From assembly GCA_009846685.1 (NCBI GenBank), contig VWVY01000004.1:62001-126000 (forward strand): a stretch of DNA of 64,000 bases. Reading direction: 5' to 3'. The translations under genes and the position numbers were made by a program. Positions within the stretch are counted from its first letter, which is position 1. Each line of letters begins with the position of its first letter. Below, in pieces: positions 8,903-17,920 of this stretch. The notes under the pieces were generated by a model that saw nothing but the letters and a program-made list of their open reading frames with translations, made no database searches and was not told the DNA's origin. This stretch comes from Rhizobiales bacterium SYSU XM002 (GTDB taxonomy: Bacteria > Pseudomonadota > Alphaproteobacteria > Rhizobiales > Beijerinckiaceae).

Positions 8903-8905
8903 ACG

Positions 8906-9451
8906 CTACTCTCTCCAGATGACCATTTGCCCTCGTCGATGGCGCAAACGACGCCGGGCATAACGCAACAGCAGACGAATGTTGTGATTATCATGCCAAA
9001 TCATGAGATGTTCGGTGCGCACCGAAAATCGCGCCGCTCCCGGTGTGAAGGCAGCTTCCGTTACGTCATCCCACTTGATGCATTTGGTAAACCCATATCC
9101 GTTCCTAGATTCGAGCGTCTCTGTGTTGAATTTCAACTCAATTTTTTTCTCGAAGACGATCGAAACTACGACCAGAAAAAGAGAAATACCAAAAATAAGA
9201 GCTGGGAGAAAAAATACATCGAGACGCCAAACATCAAGTATATTTACAGACAACAGCATCGAAGAAACAGAAATCAAGGGAATATGAATCAAAGACAATA
9301 TTTTTCCATCAACGTTTAGAATGTAATAATTTTCCTTTTTTATTCGATTGCTATATCGACAAAAAACAACAATAATATCAAAAATATATATTGAAAAAAC
9401 AACGCCGGATAACCCGAAAATCAAAATTGCTTTTTCAAAAAGCGTATCCAT
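8906..9451 (-). CDS. AT-rich membrane protein of unknown function
   Basis: A 181-residue protein I do not recognise. The first ~110 residues hold three hydrophobic segments (about 7-30, 53-70 and 78-97), with FCRYSNRIKKEN as a basic loop. The remainder (FEKKIELKFNTETLESRN, then KCIKWDDVTEAAFTPGAARF) looks like a small soluble beta domain, reminiscent of bacterial PH-like domains, but that is a guess. Most of the gene is very AT-rich (TTTTTT and AAAA runs at 9120-9420) inside a GC-rich chromosome, while the last ~150 bp, up to nadD, regain normal composition. This suggests acquisition, or fusion of a foreign 5' part to local DNA. It splits proA from nadD, genes that are normally adjacent. Confidence 0.6.
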   Translation of the reverse strand: MDTLFEKAILIFGLSGVVFSIYIFDIIVVFCRYSNRIKKENYYILNVDGKILSLIHIPLISVSSMLLSVNILDVWRLDVFFLPALIFGISLFLVVVSIVFEKKIELKFNTETLESRNGYGFTKCIKWDDVTEAAFTPGAARFSVRTEHLMIWHDNHNIRLLLRYARRRLRHRRGQMVIWRE

Positions 9452-9472
9452 TTTCGATTGATTCCGATCACC

Positions 9473-10761
9473 TCAACCCCTCACCGTCCCGTCACCGACG
9501 ACGCGATACTTGAAGCTGGTGAGCTGCTCGACACCCACCGGCCCGCGCGCGTGCATGCGGCCCGTCGCGATGCCGATCTCGGCGCCGAAGCCAAATTCGC
9601 CGCCATCCGCGAACTGGGTCGAGGCGTTATGCATGACGATAGCGCTATCGACCTCGTTGAGGAAGCGCGCTGCCGCGGCCTCGTCCGCGCTAATGATCGC
9701 ATCGGTGTGGTGCGAGCCATAGCGCTCGATATGGTCGATGGCAGCATCGAGCCCATCGACCACCTTTGCCGCGATGATCTTGTCCAGGAACTCGGTCGCC
9801 CAGTCCTGCTCGGTGGCCGCACTTACGCGAGGATCGACGGCCTGAACTGCTTCGTCGCCCCGCACCGCGCAACCCGCATCAAGCAGTACTGCCACCAGCG
9901 GCGCGAGATGAGTCTTCGCGCAGGCGCGGTCCACCAGCAGTGTCTCCGCCGCGCCGCAGATGCCCGTACGCCGGAGTTTGGCGTTCAGCAGCACCTTCTT
10001 TGCCATGTCGAGATCGGCCTTTTCGTGCACGTAGACATGTACGTTGCCGTCCAGATGGGCGAAAACCGGCACGCGCGCCTCATTCTGCACCCGCTCGACG
10101 AGGCTGCGCCCACCACGCGGGATGATGACGTCGATCGCGCCATCGAGCCCCGAAAGCATCTGCCCCACCGCCTCGCGATCGGCATAGGGCACGAGCTGGA
10201 TCGCTGCTTCGGGCACGCCTTCGGAGACGAGGCCACGGACCATCGCGGCGTGGATCGCCATCGCCGAGCGCAATGCGCCCGAGCCCGTGCGGAGGATCAC
10301 CGCGTTGCCGGCCTTGAGGCAGAGCGCGCCGGCATCCGCCGTGACGTTCGGGCGGCTCTCGAAGATGACGCCCACGACACCGAGCGGCGTGCGCACCCGC
10401 GCGATTCTGAGCCCGTTCGGCTGTGTCCATTCCGCCGTGACAGCGCCAACCGGATCCGGCAGCGCGGCGATATCCTCGACACTTTTCGCGATACTCTCAA
10501 CGCGCGCCCCATCGAGTTTCAACCGGTCGAGAAAAGCGGCATTCTGGCCCTCGGCAGCAGCTTCTGCGCAATCCTTGTCGTTGGCATCGAGAATGACCGC
10601 AAGGTCGGCGCGGATCGCCGCAGCCGCAGCACGAAGGGCCCGCGCCTTCTGTTCCGCGCTCATCAGCCCCAGCACGCGCACCGCACCCCGCGCCGCGCGA
10701 CCCATCGCCCGCATCTCGGCGACGAGCTTGGCCTTTTCGGCGGGATTGGGAACATGCCGGT

Positions 10762-10765
<4 letters not shown>
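9473..10765 (-). CDS. proA: gamma-glutamyl phosphate reductase
   Basis: A 430-residue aldehyde-dehydrogenase-fold enzyme that reduces gamma-glutamyl phosphate with NADPH to glutamate semialdehyde, the second step of proline synthesis. Recognisable segments are [37 protein letters not shown] and the catalytic Cys in [16 protein letters not shown]; the C-terminus [19 protein letters not shown] is the family end motif. Length is typical (about 417-430). The ATG at 10765 overlaps the proB stop by 4 bp (ATGA), so proB and proA are coupled and the labile acyl phosphate can be channelled. Confidence 0.96.
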
Positions 10766-13052
<2,287 letters not shown>

Positions 13053-13673
13053 TTACATTCCCCCGACCGCGACCTCGCGTCCGTGCGGTACAGGCGCGCG
13101 CCAGCCCTTGAGTGAACCCCAGAGCGAACGCGTGATCCGGTAAGTGTCGGAAGGCGTGGAATCGCCCCAGGCCGGACGATGGCACATGCTCCCACCCTCG
13201 TACTGGAAGCCGCAGTGCTCCAGCACCCGACGCGAGCCCGTGTTCATGACGCGGATCGCGGCCGTGACCGAGCGCTCCTCGGTGTAGAGGAACACCGCGT
13301 CGAGCAGCGCCTGCACCGCCTCGGTCATATAGCCCTGCCCCCAATAGGGAACGCCGAGCCAATAGCCGATCTCGGCGGGCGAGTTGCAGCCCTTCTCGAT
13401 GCCGATCATCCCGATCGCCTGATCGGGCTTCTCGCGCCGGGCGATCACCAGGCCAAGCTGCTCGCCGTTCGCGTTCGCTGCTCGGGTGCGCAGGATGAAA
13501 TCAACCGCCAGCTTCGCAGGATAGGGATGGGGAATGCGCGCGGTCATCTCCGCGACGCGCTTGTCGCCCGCGAGTTCGGCGATCGCCTTGGCGTCCGACG
13601 CCTTCGGCCAGCGCAGGAATAGTCTCGGCGTTTCGAGAGTGAACACGTCATCGAGGAAAAGATCGGGAAACAT
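13053..13673 (-). CDS. GNAT family N-acetyltransferase (RimJ/RimL type)
   Basis: About 206 residues. LETPRLFLRWPKASDAKAIA is the usual RimJ/RimL-like start; AIGMIGIEKGCNSPAEIGYWL and PYWGQGYMTEAVQALLD form the acetyl-CoA-binding motif A, and AIRVMNTGSRRVLEHCGFQYEG the C-terminal part. Members acetylate ribosomal-protein N-termini or small molecules; the substrate here is unknown. The last ~25 residues (WRAPVPHGREVAVGGM) are an unusual tail. The ATG at 13673 is chosen, with 13682 also possible. It lies between rpmA and obgE on the same strand, a common position in alphaproteobacteria. Confidence 0.85.
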   Translation of the reverse strand: MFPDLFLDDVFTLETPRLFLRWPKASDAKAIAELAGDKRVAEMTARIPHPYPAKLAVDFILRTRAANANGEQLGLVIARREKPDQAIGMIGIEKGCNSPAEIGYWLGVPYWGQGYMTEAVQALLDAVFLYTEERSVTAAIRVMNTGSRRVLEHCGFQYEGGSMCHRPAWGDSTPSDTYRITRSLWGSLKGWRAPVPHGREVAVGGM

Positions 13674-13713
13674 GGCGCTCATCCGAAATATGGGCCGCAG
13701 CCCGGGGAAAAAC

Positions 13714-13746
13714 GAAGGGGAGGCTCGGTTCCCCGGCCTCCCCTTC
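13714..13746 (-). terminator. Hairpin between rpmA and the acetyltransferase gene
   Basis: An 11-bp perfect inverted repeat (GAAGGGGAGGC / GCCTCCCCTTC) with an 11-nt loop. A second, larger GC-rich hairpin (arms CCCGCCGG at 13793 and CCGGCGGG ending at 13825, with an inner GTTCCC/GGGAAC stem) lies closer to rpmA. Neither has a strong U tract, so they may act as attenuators or mRNA stabilisers rather than full terminators. Confidence 0.55.
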
Positions 13747-13849
13747 GGATTTCGCTTCGGATCGGGTGCTACACACCCATTTTCCCCGCTTGCCCGCCGG
13801 TTCGGTTCCCTGGGAACCCGGCGGGGGAGAATTTCATCCTCGCTCGCCG

Positions 13850-14119
13850 TTATTCTGCTGCTTCGGCCGTAGCCGGAATGACGTTGACGTATTGACGCGG
13901 GCCTTTCTGTTTGAAGGCCACAACACCATCGACTTTCGCGAAGAGCGTATGATCGACGCCCATCCCGACGTTGGTGCCCGGATGCCACTTGGTGCCGCGC
14001 TGACGCACGATGATGTTGCCGGCGAGGACAGCCTCGTTGCCGAACTTCTTCACGCCAAGACGCTTCGAATGCGAGTCGCGACCGTTGCGCGACGAACCGC
14101 CAGCTTTTTTATGAGCCAT
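13850..14119 (-). CDS. rpmA: 50S ribosomal protein L27
   Basis: An 89-residue L27. The N-terminus [20 protein letters not shown], which reaches the peptidyl-transferase centre, and the core [20 protein letters not shown] with [19 protein letters not shown] are unmistakable. The start is supported by GAAGGAGC just upstream. No N-terminal prosequence of the Firmicute type is present. It follows rplU on the same strand with a 134-bp gap that contains two hairpins. Confidence 0.98.
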   Translation of the reverse strand: MAHKKAGGSSRNGRDSHSKRLGVKKFGNEAVLAGNIIVRQRGTKWHPGTNVGMGVDHTLFAKVDGVVAFKQKGPRQYVNVIPATAEAAE

Positions 14120-14149
14120 TTGAGTGCTCCTTCGATCCCTTACGGGGCC

Positions 14150-14234
14150 GGATGAATCTCGATAGATTCATCCTACCCGACAATTCTGAAAAATTCACGC
14201 GAAAAATGTCAGCCTTGCTGACGGGATTTTCGCG
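14150..14234 (-). promoter_or_regulatory. Two hairpins in the rplU-rpmA intergenic region
   Basis: Hairpin 1 (14150-14173) has a perfect 10-bp stem GGATGAATCT / AGATTCATCC with a CGAT loop. Hairpin 2 (14198-14234) has nested stems: CGCGAAAA with TTTTCGCG outside and GTCAGC with GCTGAC inside. Both lie in the 134 bp between rplU and rpmA. They could be attenuation, RNase processing or protein-binding sites; no ribosomal-protein binding motif was identified. Confidence 0.6.
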
Positions 14235-14253
14235 CCCGATGACGTGCGGTCTC

Positions 14254-14913
14254 TTACTTGTCCTCGCCCGAGGCAAGCTCGGCCTGATCGACCTTCGCGC
14301 GCGGCGGCTTGCCAGCGAGAAGTTCCTTGGCCTGAACAACCCATTCCTCGCGCGTCGCGCGGCCGCGCAGGGCGAGTTCCTCGTCCCACTTGGCGATGGC
14401 GGCCTCGTCCCAAGCCGCGATTTGCGACCAGGTGGTGATGCCCGCAGCGCGCAGCTTCTTCTCGATGGTCGGGCCCACGCCCGAGATCAGCGAGAGATTG
14501 CTCTCGTCACGCCCGCCGGCCGGCATCGCGGCCGCGGCAACCGGCGCGGCGGCAGCCGCAACCTTCGCCGGCTTGGCAGCCTTGGCGCCCGAGGGCTTCT
14601 TGCCGTCGGTCAGGATCTCGGTGATGCGCACCAGCGAGAGGTGCTGGCGATGGCCCTTCTTACGCTTCGAGTTCTGGCGGCGGCGCTTCTTGAAGGAAAT
14701 GACCTTCGGGCCGCGCGCCTGCTCGACCAACTCGCCCGCGACGGTCGCACCGGCGACGAGCGGCGAGCCGACGACGACCTTGTCGCCACCCAGCATCAGA
14801 ACTTCGGTGAAGGAAATCACGTCACCCGCTTCGCCTTCGAGGCGCTCGATCGTGATGACGTCGTTGGCTGCAACAGTGTACTGCTTGCCGCCGGTCTTGA
14901 TGACTGCGAACAT
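14254..14913 (-). CDS. rplU: 50S ribosomal protein L21 with C-terminal helix-hairpin-helix extension
   Basis: A 219-residue protein whose first ~105 residues are a normal L21 ([46 protein letters not shown]). It binds 23S rRNA. Instead of stopping near residue 105 it continues with an Ala/Lys/Pro linker and a domain with a helix-hairpin-helix signature, [20 protein letters not shown], then [18 protein letters not shown]. The extension doubles the length of the usual protein. AAGGA sits 8 bp before the ATG at 14913; another ATG is two codons upstream. Function of the extension is unknown; extra rRNA or DNA contact is a reasonable guess. Confidence 0.93.
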   Translation of the reverse strand: MFAVIKTGGKQYTVAANDVITIERLEGEAGDVISFTEVLMLGGDKVVVGSPLVAGATVAGELVEQARGPKVISFKKRRRQNSKRKKGHRQHLSLVRITEILTDGKKPSGAKAAKPAKVAAAAAPVAAAAMPAGGRDESNLSLISGVGPTIEKKLRAAGITTWSQIAAWDEAAIAKWDEELALRGRATREEWVVQAKELLAGKPPRAKVDQAELASGEDK

Positions 14914-15163
14914 ATCCATAGTCCTTGTTTCTCACCGCCTTCGCAACCGGAGCCACGGGCAGCCTTTTTGGGTTTCACGCGCCGTTGGGCAAACCTCGCC
15001 GTCAGCGCAAAACGAAAAGCGCGGTTCTTCCGCCGCGCTGGATCGGCGGTCAATACGGGTTCGTCCCAAGCCTGTCAACCGGGACTTGCTCTCATCCCTC
15101 CCGCTGCGGCAGCGGTCGCCACGACGCACCTCTCATCGGTCGGATACATAAACCGCACCCGGT

Positions 15164-15192
15164 TTGACATCACTGAAGTACCTATGTATAAA
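15164..15192 (+). promoter_or_regulatory. Near-consensus sigma-70-type promoter
   Basis: TTGACA at 15164-15169 and TATAAA at 15187-15192 are separated by exactly 17 bp. Transcription should start about 7 bp after the -10 box, at or next to the A of the ATG at 15199. Confidence 0.75.
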
Positions 15193-15198
15193 AATACC

Positions 15199-15444
15199 AT
15201 GCAAATCGAACGCATTCAGACCGGGATCCGCATCGAGCGACGCCTCGTGAAGGTGCTCAAAGCGCTGGCCGAACTGAAGGACATCGGCCTTGGGGATCTC
15301 GTCGAGGGCATCGCCCTTCATGCGTTGGAAGGCAAAGCGCCGTTCTCCGACGAAACGCTGAAACAGATCGCTCGGTTGAAGGAAATCTACGGGCTAGACC
15401 TCACCGCCAACGACGCCCATCGACTGCAAGAGCGCGAACAATGA
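15199..15444 (+). CDS. small protein, putative ribbon-helix-helix-like regulator
   Basis: An 81-residue protein I cannot name. The start MQIERIQTGIRIERRLVKVL could form the beta ribbon and first helix of a ribbon-helix-helix fold, followed by LKDIGLGDLVEGIALHALEG as a second helix and a charged helical tail (TLKQIARLKEIYGLDLTAND). The promoter just upstream predicts a transcript beginning at this ATG, so translation is probably leaderless; an in-frame ATG at 15184 would lie upstream of the predicted transcript start. The stop overlaps the next gene by ATGA, so the two are coupled. DNA binding is an inference from the pattern only. Confidence 0.6.
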   Translation: MQIERIQTGIRIERRLVKVLKALAELKDIGLGDLVEGIALHALEGKAPFSDETLKQIARLKEIYGLDLTANDAHRLQEREQ

Positions 15445-15977
15445 TCGGCCATATCGAACATCGCCATGCCATAACGGTGCCGTTGCCGCCGGAAAATGCC
15501 TTTCCGCTGTTCACCCCCGCCGGCGAGAAACTCTGGCTGCCGGAATGGGTGCCGGAGTTCATCCACCCGATCGACGGGCGGACGGAGGTCGGCATGGTCT
15601 TCCGCACCAGCCACGGCGGCGAAGAAACCCTCTGGTCCTGTATCGAGTTCCTGCCCGAGCAACGACGGATCCGCTATGTCCGAGTATCGCCCGACACGCG
15701 CTTCGTCACGCTCGCCATCCGCTGCACGCACGCTGCGGGCAACGGGACGATCGTCGACATCCGCTACGATATCACCGCGCTGACCCCCGCAGGCACGCGG
15801 ATGCTGGAAACGCTGACGCCGGGGGAATTCGCCACCAGCATCGACACATGGCAGGAAAAGATCGTCCGCTACACCAAGACTCTACAGGCGGGGATGCCCG
15901 TTCTTGACAAATATAGCCATGTGCAGGTGGACACCCCTTGCAATGGCGGCGCGGCTTCTGTATCTCCCGGCGCCTGA
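15441..15977 (+). CDS. SRPBCC (START-like) family protein
   Basis: A 178-residue protein. The alternating strands HRHAITVPLPPENAFPLFTP, RTEVGMVFRTSHGGEETLW, RIRYVRVSPDTRFVTLAI and GTIVDIRYDITALTP followed by a long C-terminal helix (TWQEKIVRYTKTLQAG) fit the SRPBCC hydrophobic-ligand-binding fold. No catalytic residues are evident; members bind lipids, polyketides or aromatic ligands. It is translationally coupled to the small protein upstream, which may regulate it. A tRNA gene follows after 23 bp. Fold assignment is moderately secure, function unknown. Confidence 0.65.
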   Translation: MIGHIEHRHAITVPLPPENAFPLFTPAGEKLWLPEWVPEFIHPIDGRTEVGMVFRTSHGGEETLWSCIEFLPEQRRIRYVRVSPDTRFVTLAIRCTHAAGNGTIVDIRYDITALTPAGTRMLETLTPGEFATSIDTWQEKIVRYTKTLQAGMPVLDKYSHVQVDTPCNGGAASVSPGA

Positions 15978-16000
15978 CCACGCGTGCAAACGCGCCCCGC

Positions 16001-16090
16001 GGAGAGGTGGCAGAGTGGTCGATCGCGCCGCACTCGAAATGCGGAGTACGTGCAAGCGTACCGGGGGTTCGAATCCCTCCCTCTCCGCCA
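16001..16090 (+). tRNA. tRNA-Ser (anticodon CGA)
   Basis: A 90-nt class II tRNA. The acceptor stem is GGAGAGG paired with CCTCTCC at 16080-16086, then discriminator G and an encoded CCA. The anticodon stem CCGCA/TGCGG encloses loop CTCGAAA, so the anticodon is CGA and reads UCG. The long variable arm (AGTACGTGCAAGCGTACC) and the GGTTCGAATCC T-arm are typical of tRNA-Ser. Confidence 0.97.
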
Positions 16091-16144
16091 GTTCTTCATT
16101 GCGTACAGAATCTCATTCAACGCTGTGAGCGAAAGCGCGCGGGC

Positions 16145-16726
16145 CTAAATCATCTCGTCCGCCAAGCCTGGCACTTTCTCCAGCAATTGCAGCAGGGTTT
16201 CACGTCCGCCGGGGCCCAACCGGGCGCCGATTTGCTCATCCTGCGCCGAAACAAGTTTGATCGCCTCATCCAGCAACGCCTTGCCTTTGGGTGTGAGGTG
16301 CAGGGCATGGGAGCGGCGATCCGATTGCGAGCGCGACCGCCGGGCAAGCCCCCGCTTTTCGAGTCCGTCGAGCAGCGCGCCGAAATTCGGTGGCTGGATG
16401 CCAATCGCCGCAGCGATCTCCGCCTGCGTCCGGCCCGGATTGCCGTCGATCACCAGCAACGTCGAGAACTGTGCAGGCCGGAGATCGAGCGGTGTCAACG
16501 TCCGGATGAAGTTCTCGAAAACCCAGACCTGCGCACGCCTCAGGCGATAGCCGATGAATTCACCCAGCCGACCGACCTCGATCGCGCCGGATGTGGAGAT
16601 AGCGCCGGCTTCGCTGCCCCGCCGACTGCGGCCTCTTCCGCCGCCGCGTTGCGCTGCCCTGTTGCTGCCGCTCCCCTCCACGATCCGCATCCTCCGGTAG
16701 ACTTTTTGCGAACATCCTCGTGGCAC
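16145..16726 (-). CDS. MarR family transcriptional regulator
   Basis: A 193-residue protein; from about residue 50 it is a standard MarR repressor: dimerisation helix GEFIGYRLRRAQVWVFENFI, winged helix with RPAQFSTLLVIDGNPGRTQ, AEIAAAIGIQPPNFGALLDG and the wing SDRRSHALHLTPKGKALLDE. The first ~45 residues are Gly/Arg/Ser-rich and may not be translated; in-frame starts exist downstream (for example 16690). It faces the ABC-transporter operon, and an AT-rich palindromic region lies between them. MarR proteins controlling hydroxycinnamate genes (CouR/HcaR type) release DNA on binding the aryl-CoA; the context suggests the same role here. Confidence 0.88.
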   Translation of the reverse strand: MPRGCSQKVYRRMRIVEGSGSNRAAQRGGGRGRSRRGSEAGAISTSGAIEVGRLGEFIGYRLRRAQVWVFENFIRTLTPLDLRPAQFSTLLVIDGNPGRTQAEIAAAIGIQPPNFGALLDGLEKRGLARRSRSQSDRRSHALHLTPKGKALLDEAIKLVSAQDEQIGARLGPGGRETLLQLLEKVPGLADEMI

Positions 16727-16742
16727 CGATCCGCGATGGTTG

Positions 16743-16781
16743 CAATTATATAGAATAATTGTTATGATTTATATCAATTAT
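16743..16781. promoter_or_regulatory. Putative MarR operator, three half-sites
   Basis: CAATTAT at 16743-16749 and ATAATTG at 16755-16761 form a 19-bp palindrome (CAATTATATAGAATAATTG); a third half-site, CAATTAT, follows at 16775-16781. The block is strikingly AT-rich and lies between the marR gene and the transporter operon, where a repressor of both would bind. Confidence 0.72.
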
Positions 16782-16879
16782 AAGCGCAGGAGGATGCAGC
16801 ACCGCGCCAGCGGCTGCCCAGCACCATCCTGTCACCGGGAATGCCGTCGAGGCGCCTGATCGTGGGAGGATCAACGGCC

Positions 16880-17920
16880 TTGGACCTCACAATTCTGCTG
16901 TTCCTGTTGCAGGACGGCATGACCAGCGGTGCGATCTACGCCCTACTCGGCGTCGCGCTGGTGCTGGTTTTTGCCGTGACCAGAGTCATCTTCATTCCGC
17001 AGGGCGAATTCGTCACCTACGGCGCGCTGACCTTCGCCGTTCTTGAAGCCGGGCAGATTCCAGGCACCATGTGGCTGCTGGCCGGTGCTGGCGCCCTCGC
17101 CTTCTTGTTCGAACTCTGGACCCATCGCAGAGAACTGACCGCACGGCTTCTTGTGCATGAGGCCACGCTCAAACTCGCGCTCCCCGCCGTTGTGGCCGGA
17201 TTGACCCATGTTCTCGTGCCTATGAAGGCGGGTCCGTTTGTCAACCTCCTTCTGACCATCGCGATTATTGGTCCGCTCGGCCCCTATCTCTATCGCATCG
17301 CTTTCCAGCCAAACGCCGATGCCTCGGTGCTGACCCTGCTCATCACCGCCGTGGGCGTTCATCTCGCGATGATGGGGATGGGGCTGATCCTGTTCGGCGC
17401 CGAGGGCCTGCGCGCACCGCCGATCTCCAATGCGTCTTTCACACTCGGTCCGCTGCCTGTCAGTGGTCAGAGCATCGGCGTCTATCTCGTGACCCTCGGG
17501 CTGATTCTCGCCCTATGGCTGTTCTTTGACCGGACCCTGATGGGCAAGGCCCTGCGCGCAACGGCGGTGAACCGGATCGGCGCGCGGCTCGTCGGTATCC
17601 GTACGTCGCTCTCCGGCCGGATCGCCTTCGCCTTGGCCGCGACCATCGGCGCGATCTCCGGCATCCTCATCGTCCCGGTGACGACGATCTATTACGACAC
17701 CGGCTTCATCGTCGGCCTGAAAGGGTTCGTGGCCGCGATCATCGGCGGATTGGCGAGCTATCCGCTGACGGCTGCCGCCGCGATCGTCGTCGGCATCGTC
17801 GAGGCACTGGCGTCGTTCTTCGCCTCGGATCTCAAGGAAATCATCGTTTTCATGCTGATCATCCCGGTGCTGGTCTGGCGTTCGATCGCCTCCGGCCATC
17901 ACGACGAGGAGGAGGAATGA
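16880..17920 (+). CDS. branched-chain amino acid-type ABC transporter permease (LivH family)
   Basis: About 346 residues with eight or nine hydrophobic segments. DLTILLFLLQDGMTSGAIYA and LLGVALVLVFAVTRVIFIPQ are the LivH-type start, and GRIAFALAATIGAISGILIV plus the final GGLASYPLTAAAAIVVGIVE are the family end. Such permeases form half of the inner-membrane channel with LivM. A TTG at 16880, with GGGAGGA 9 bp upstream, gives the usual N-terminus; an ATG at 16841 would add 13 residues. Its stop overlaps the following permease-ATPase gene by ATGA. Cargo is more likely an aromatic acid than an amino acid, given the enzymes around it. Confidence 0.88.
   Translation: MDLTILLFLLQDGMTSGAIYALLGVALVLVFAVTRVIFIPQGEFVTYGALTFAVLEAGQIPGTMWLLAGAGALAFLFELWTHRRELTARLLVHEATLKLALPAVVAGLTHVLVPMKAGPFVNLLLTIAIIGPLGPYLYRIAFQPNADASVLTLLITAVGVHLAMMGMGLILFGAEGLRAPPISNASFTLGPLPVSGQSIGVYLVTLGLILALWLFFDRTLMGKALRATAVNRIGARLVGIRTSLSGRIAFALAATIGAISGILIVPVTTIYYDTGFIVGLKGFVAAIIGGLASYPLTAAAAIVVGIVEALASFFASDLKEIIVFMLIIPVLVWRSIASGHHDEEEE

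Noticed and set aside
14152-15198. Long plus-strand frame leading into the small regulator
   Set aside because: Antisense to rplU and crosses its promoter; the sigma-70-like promoter points to the ATG at 15199.
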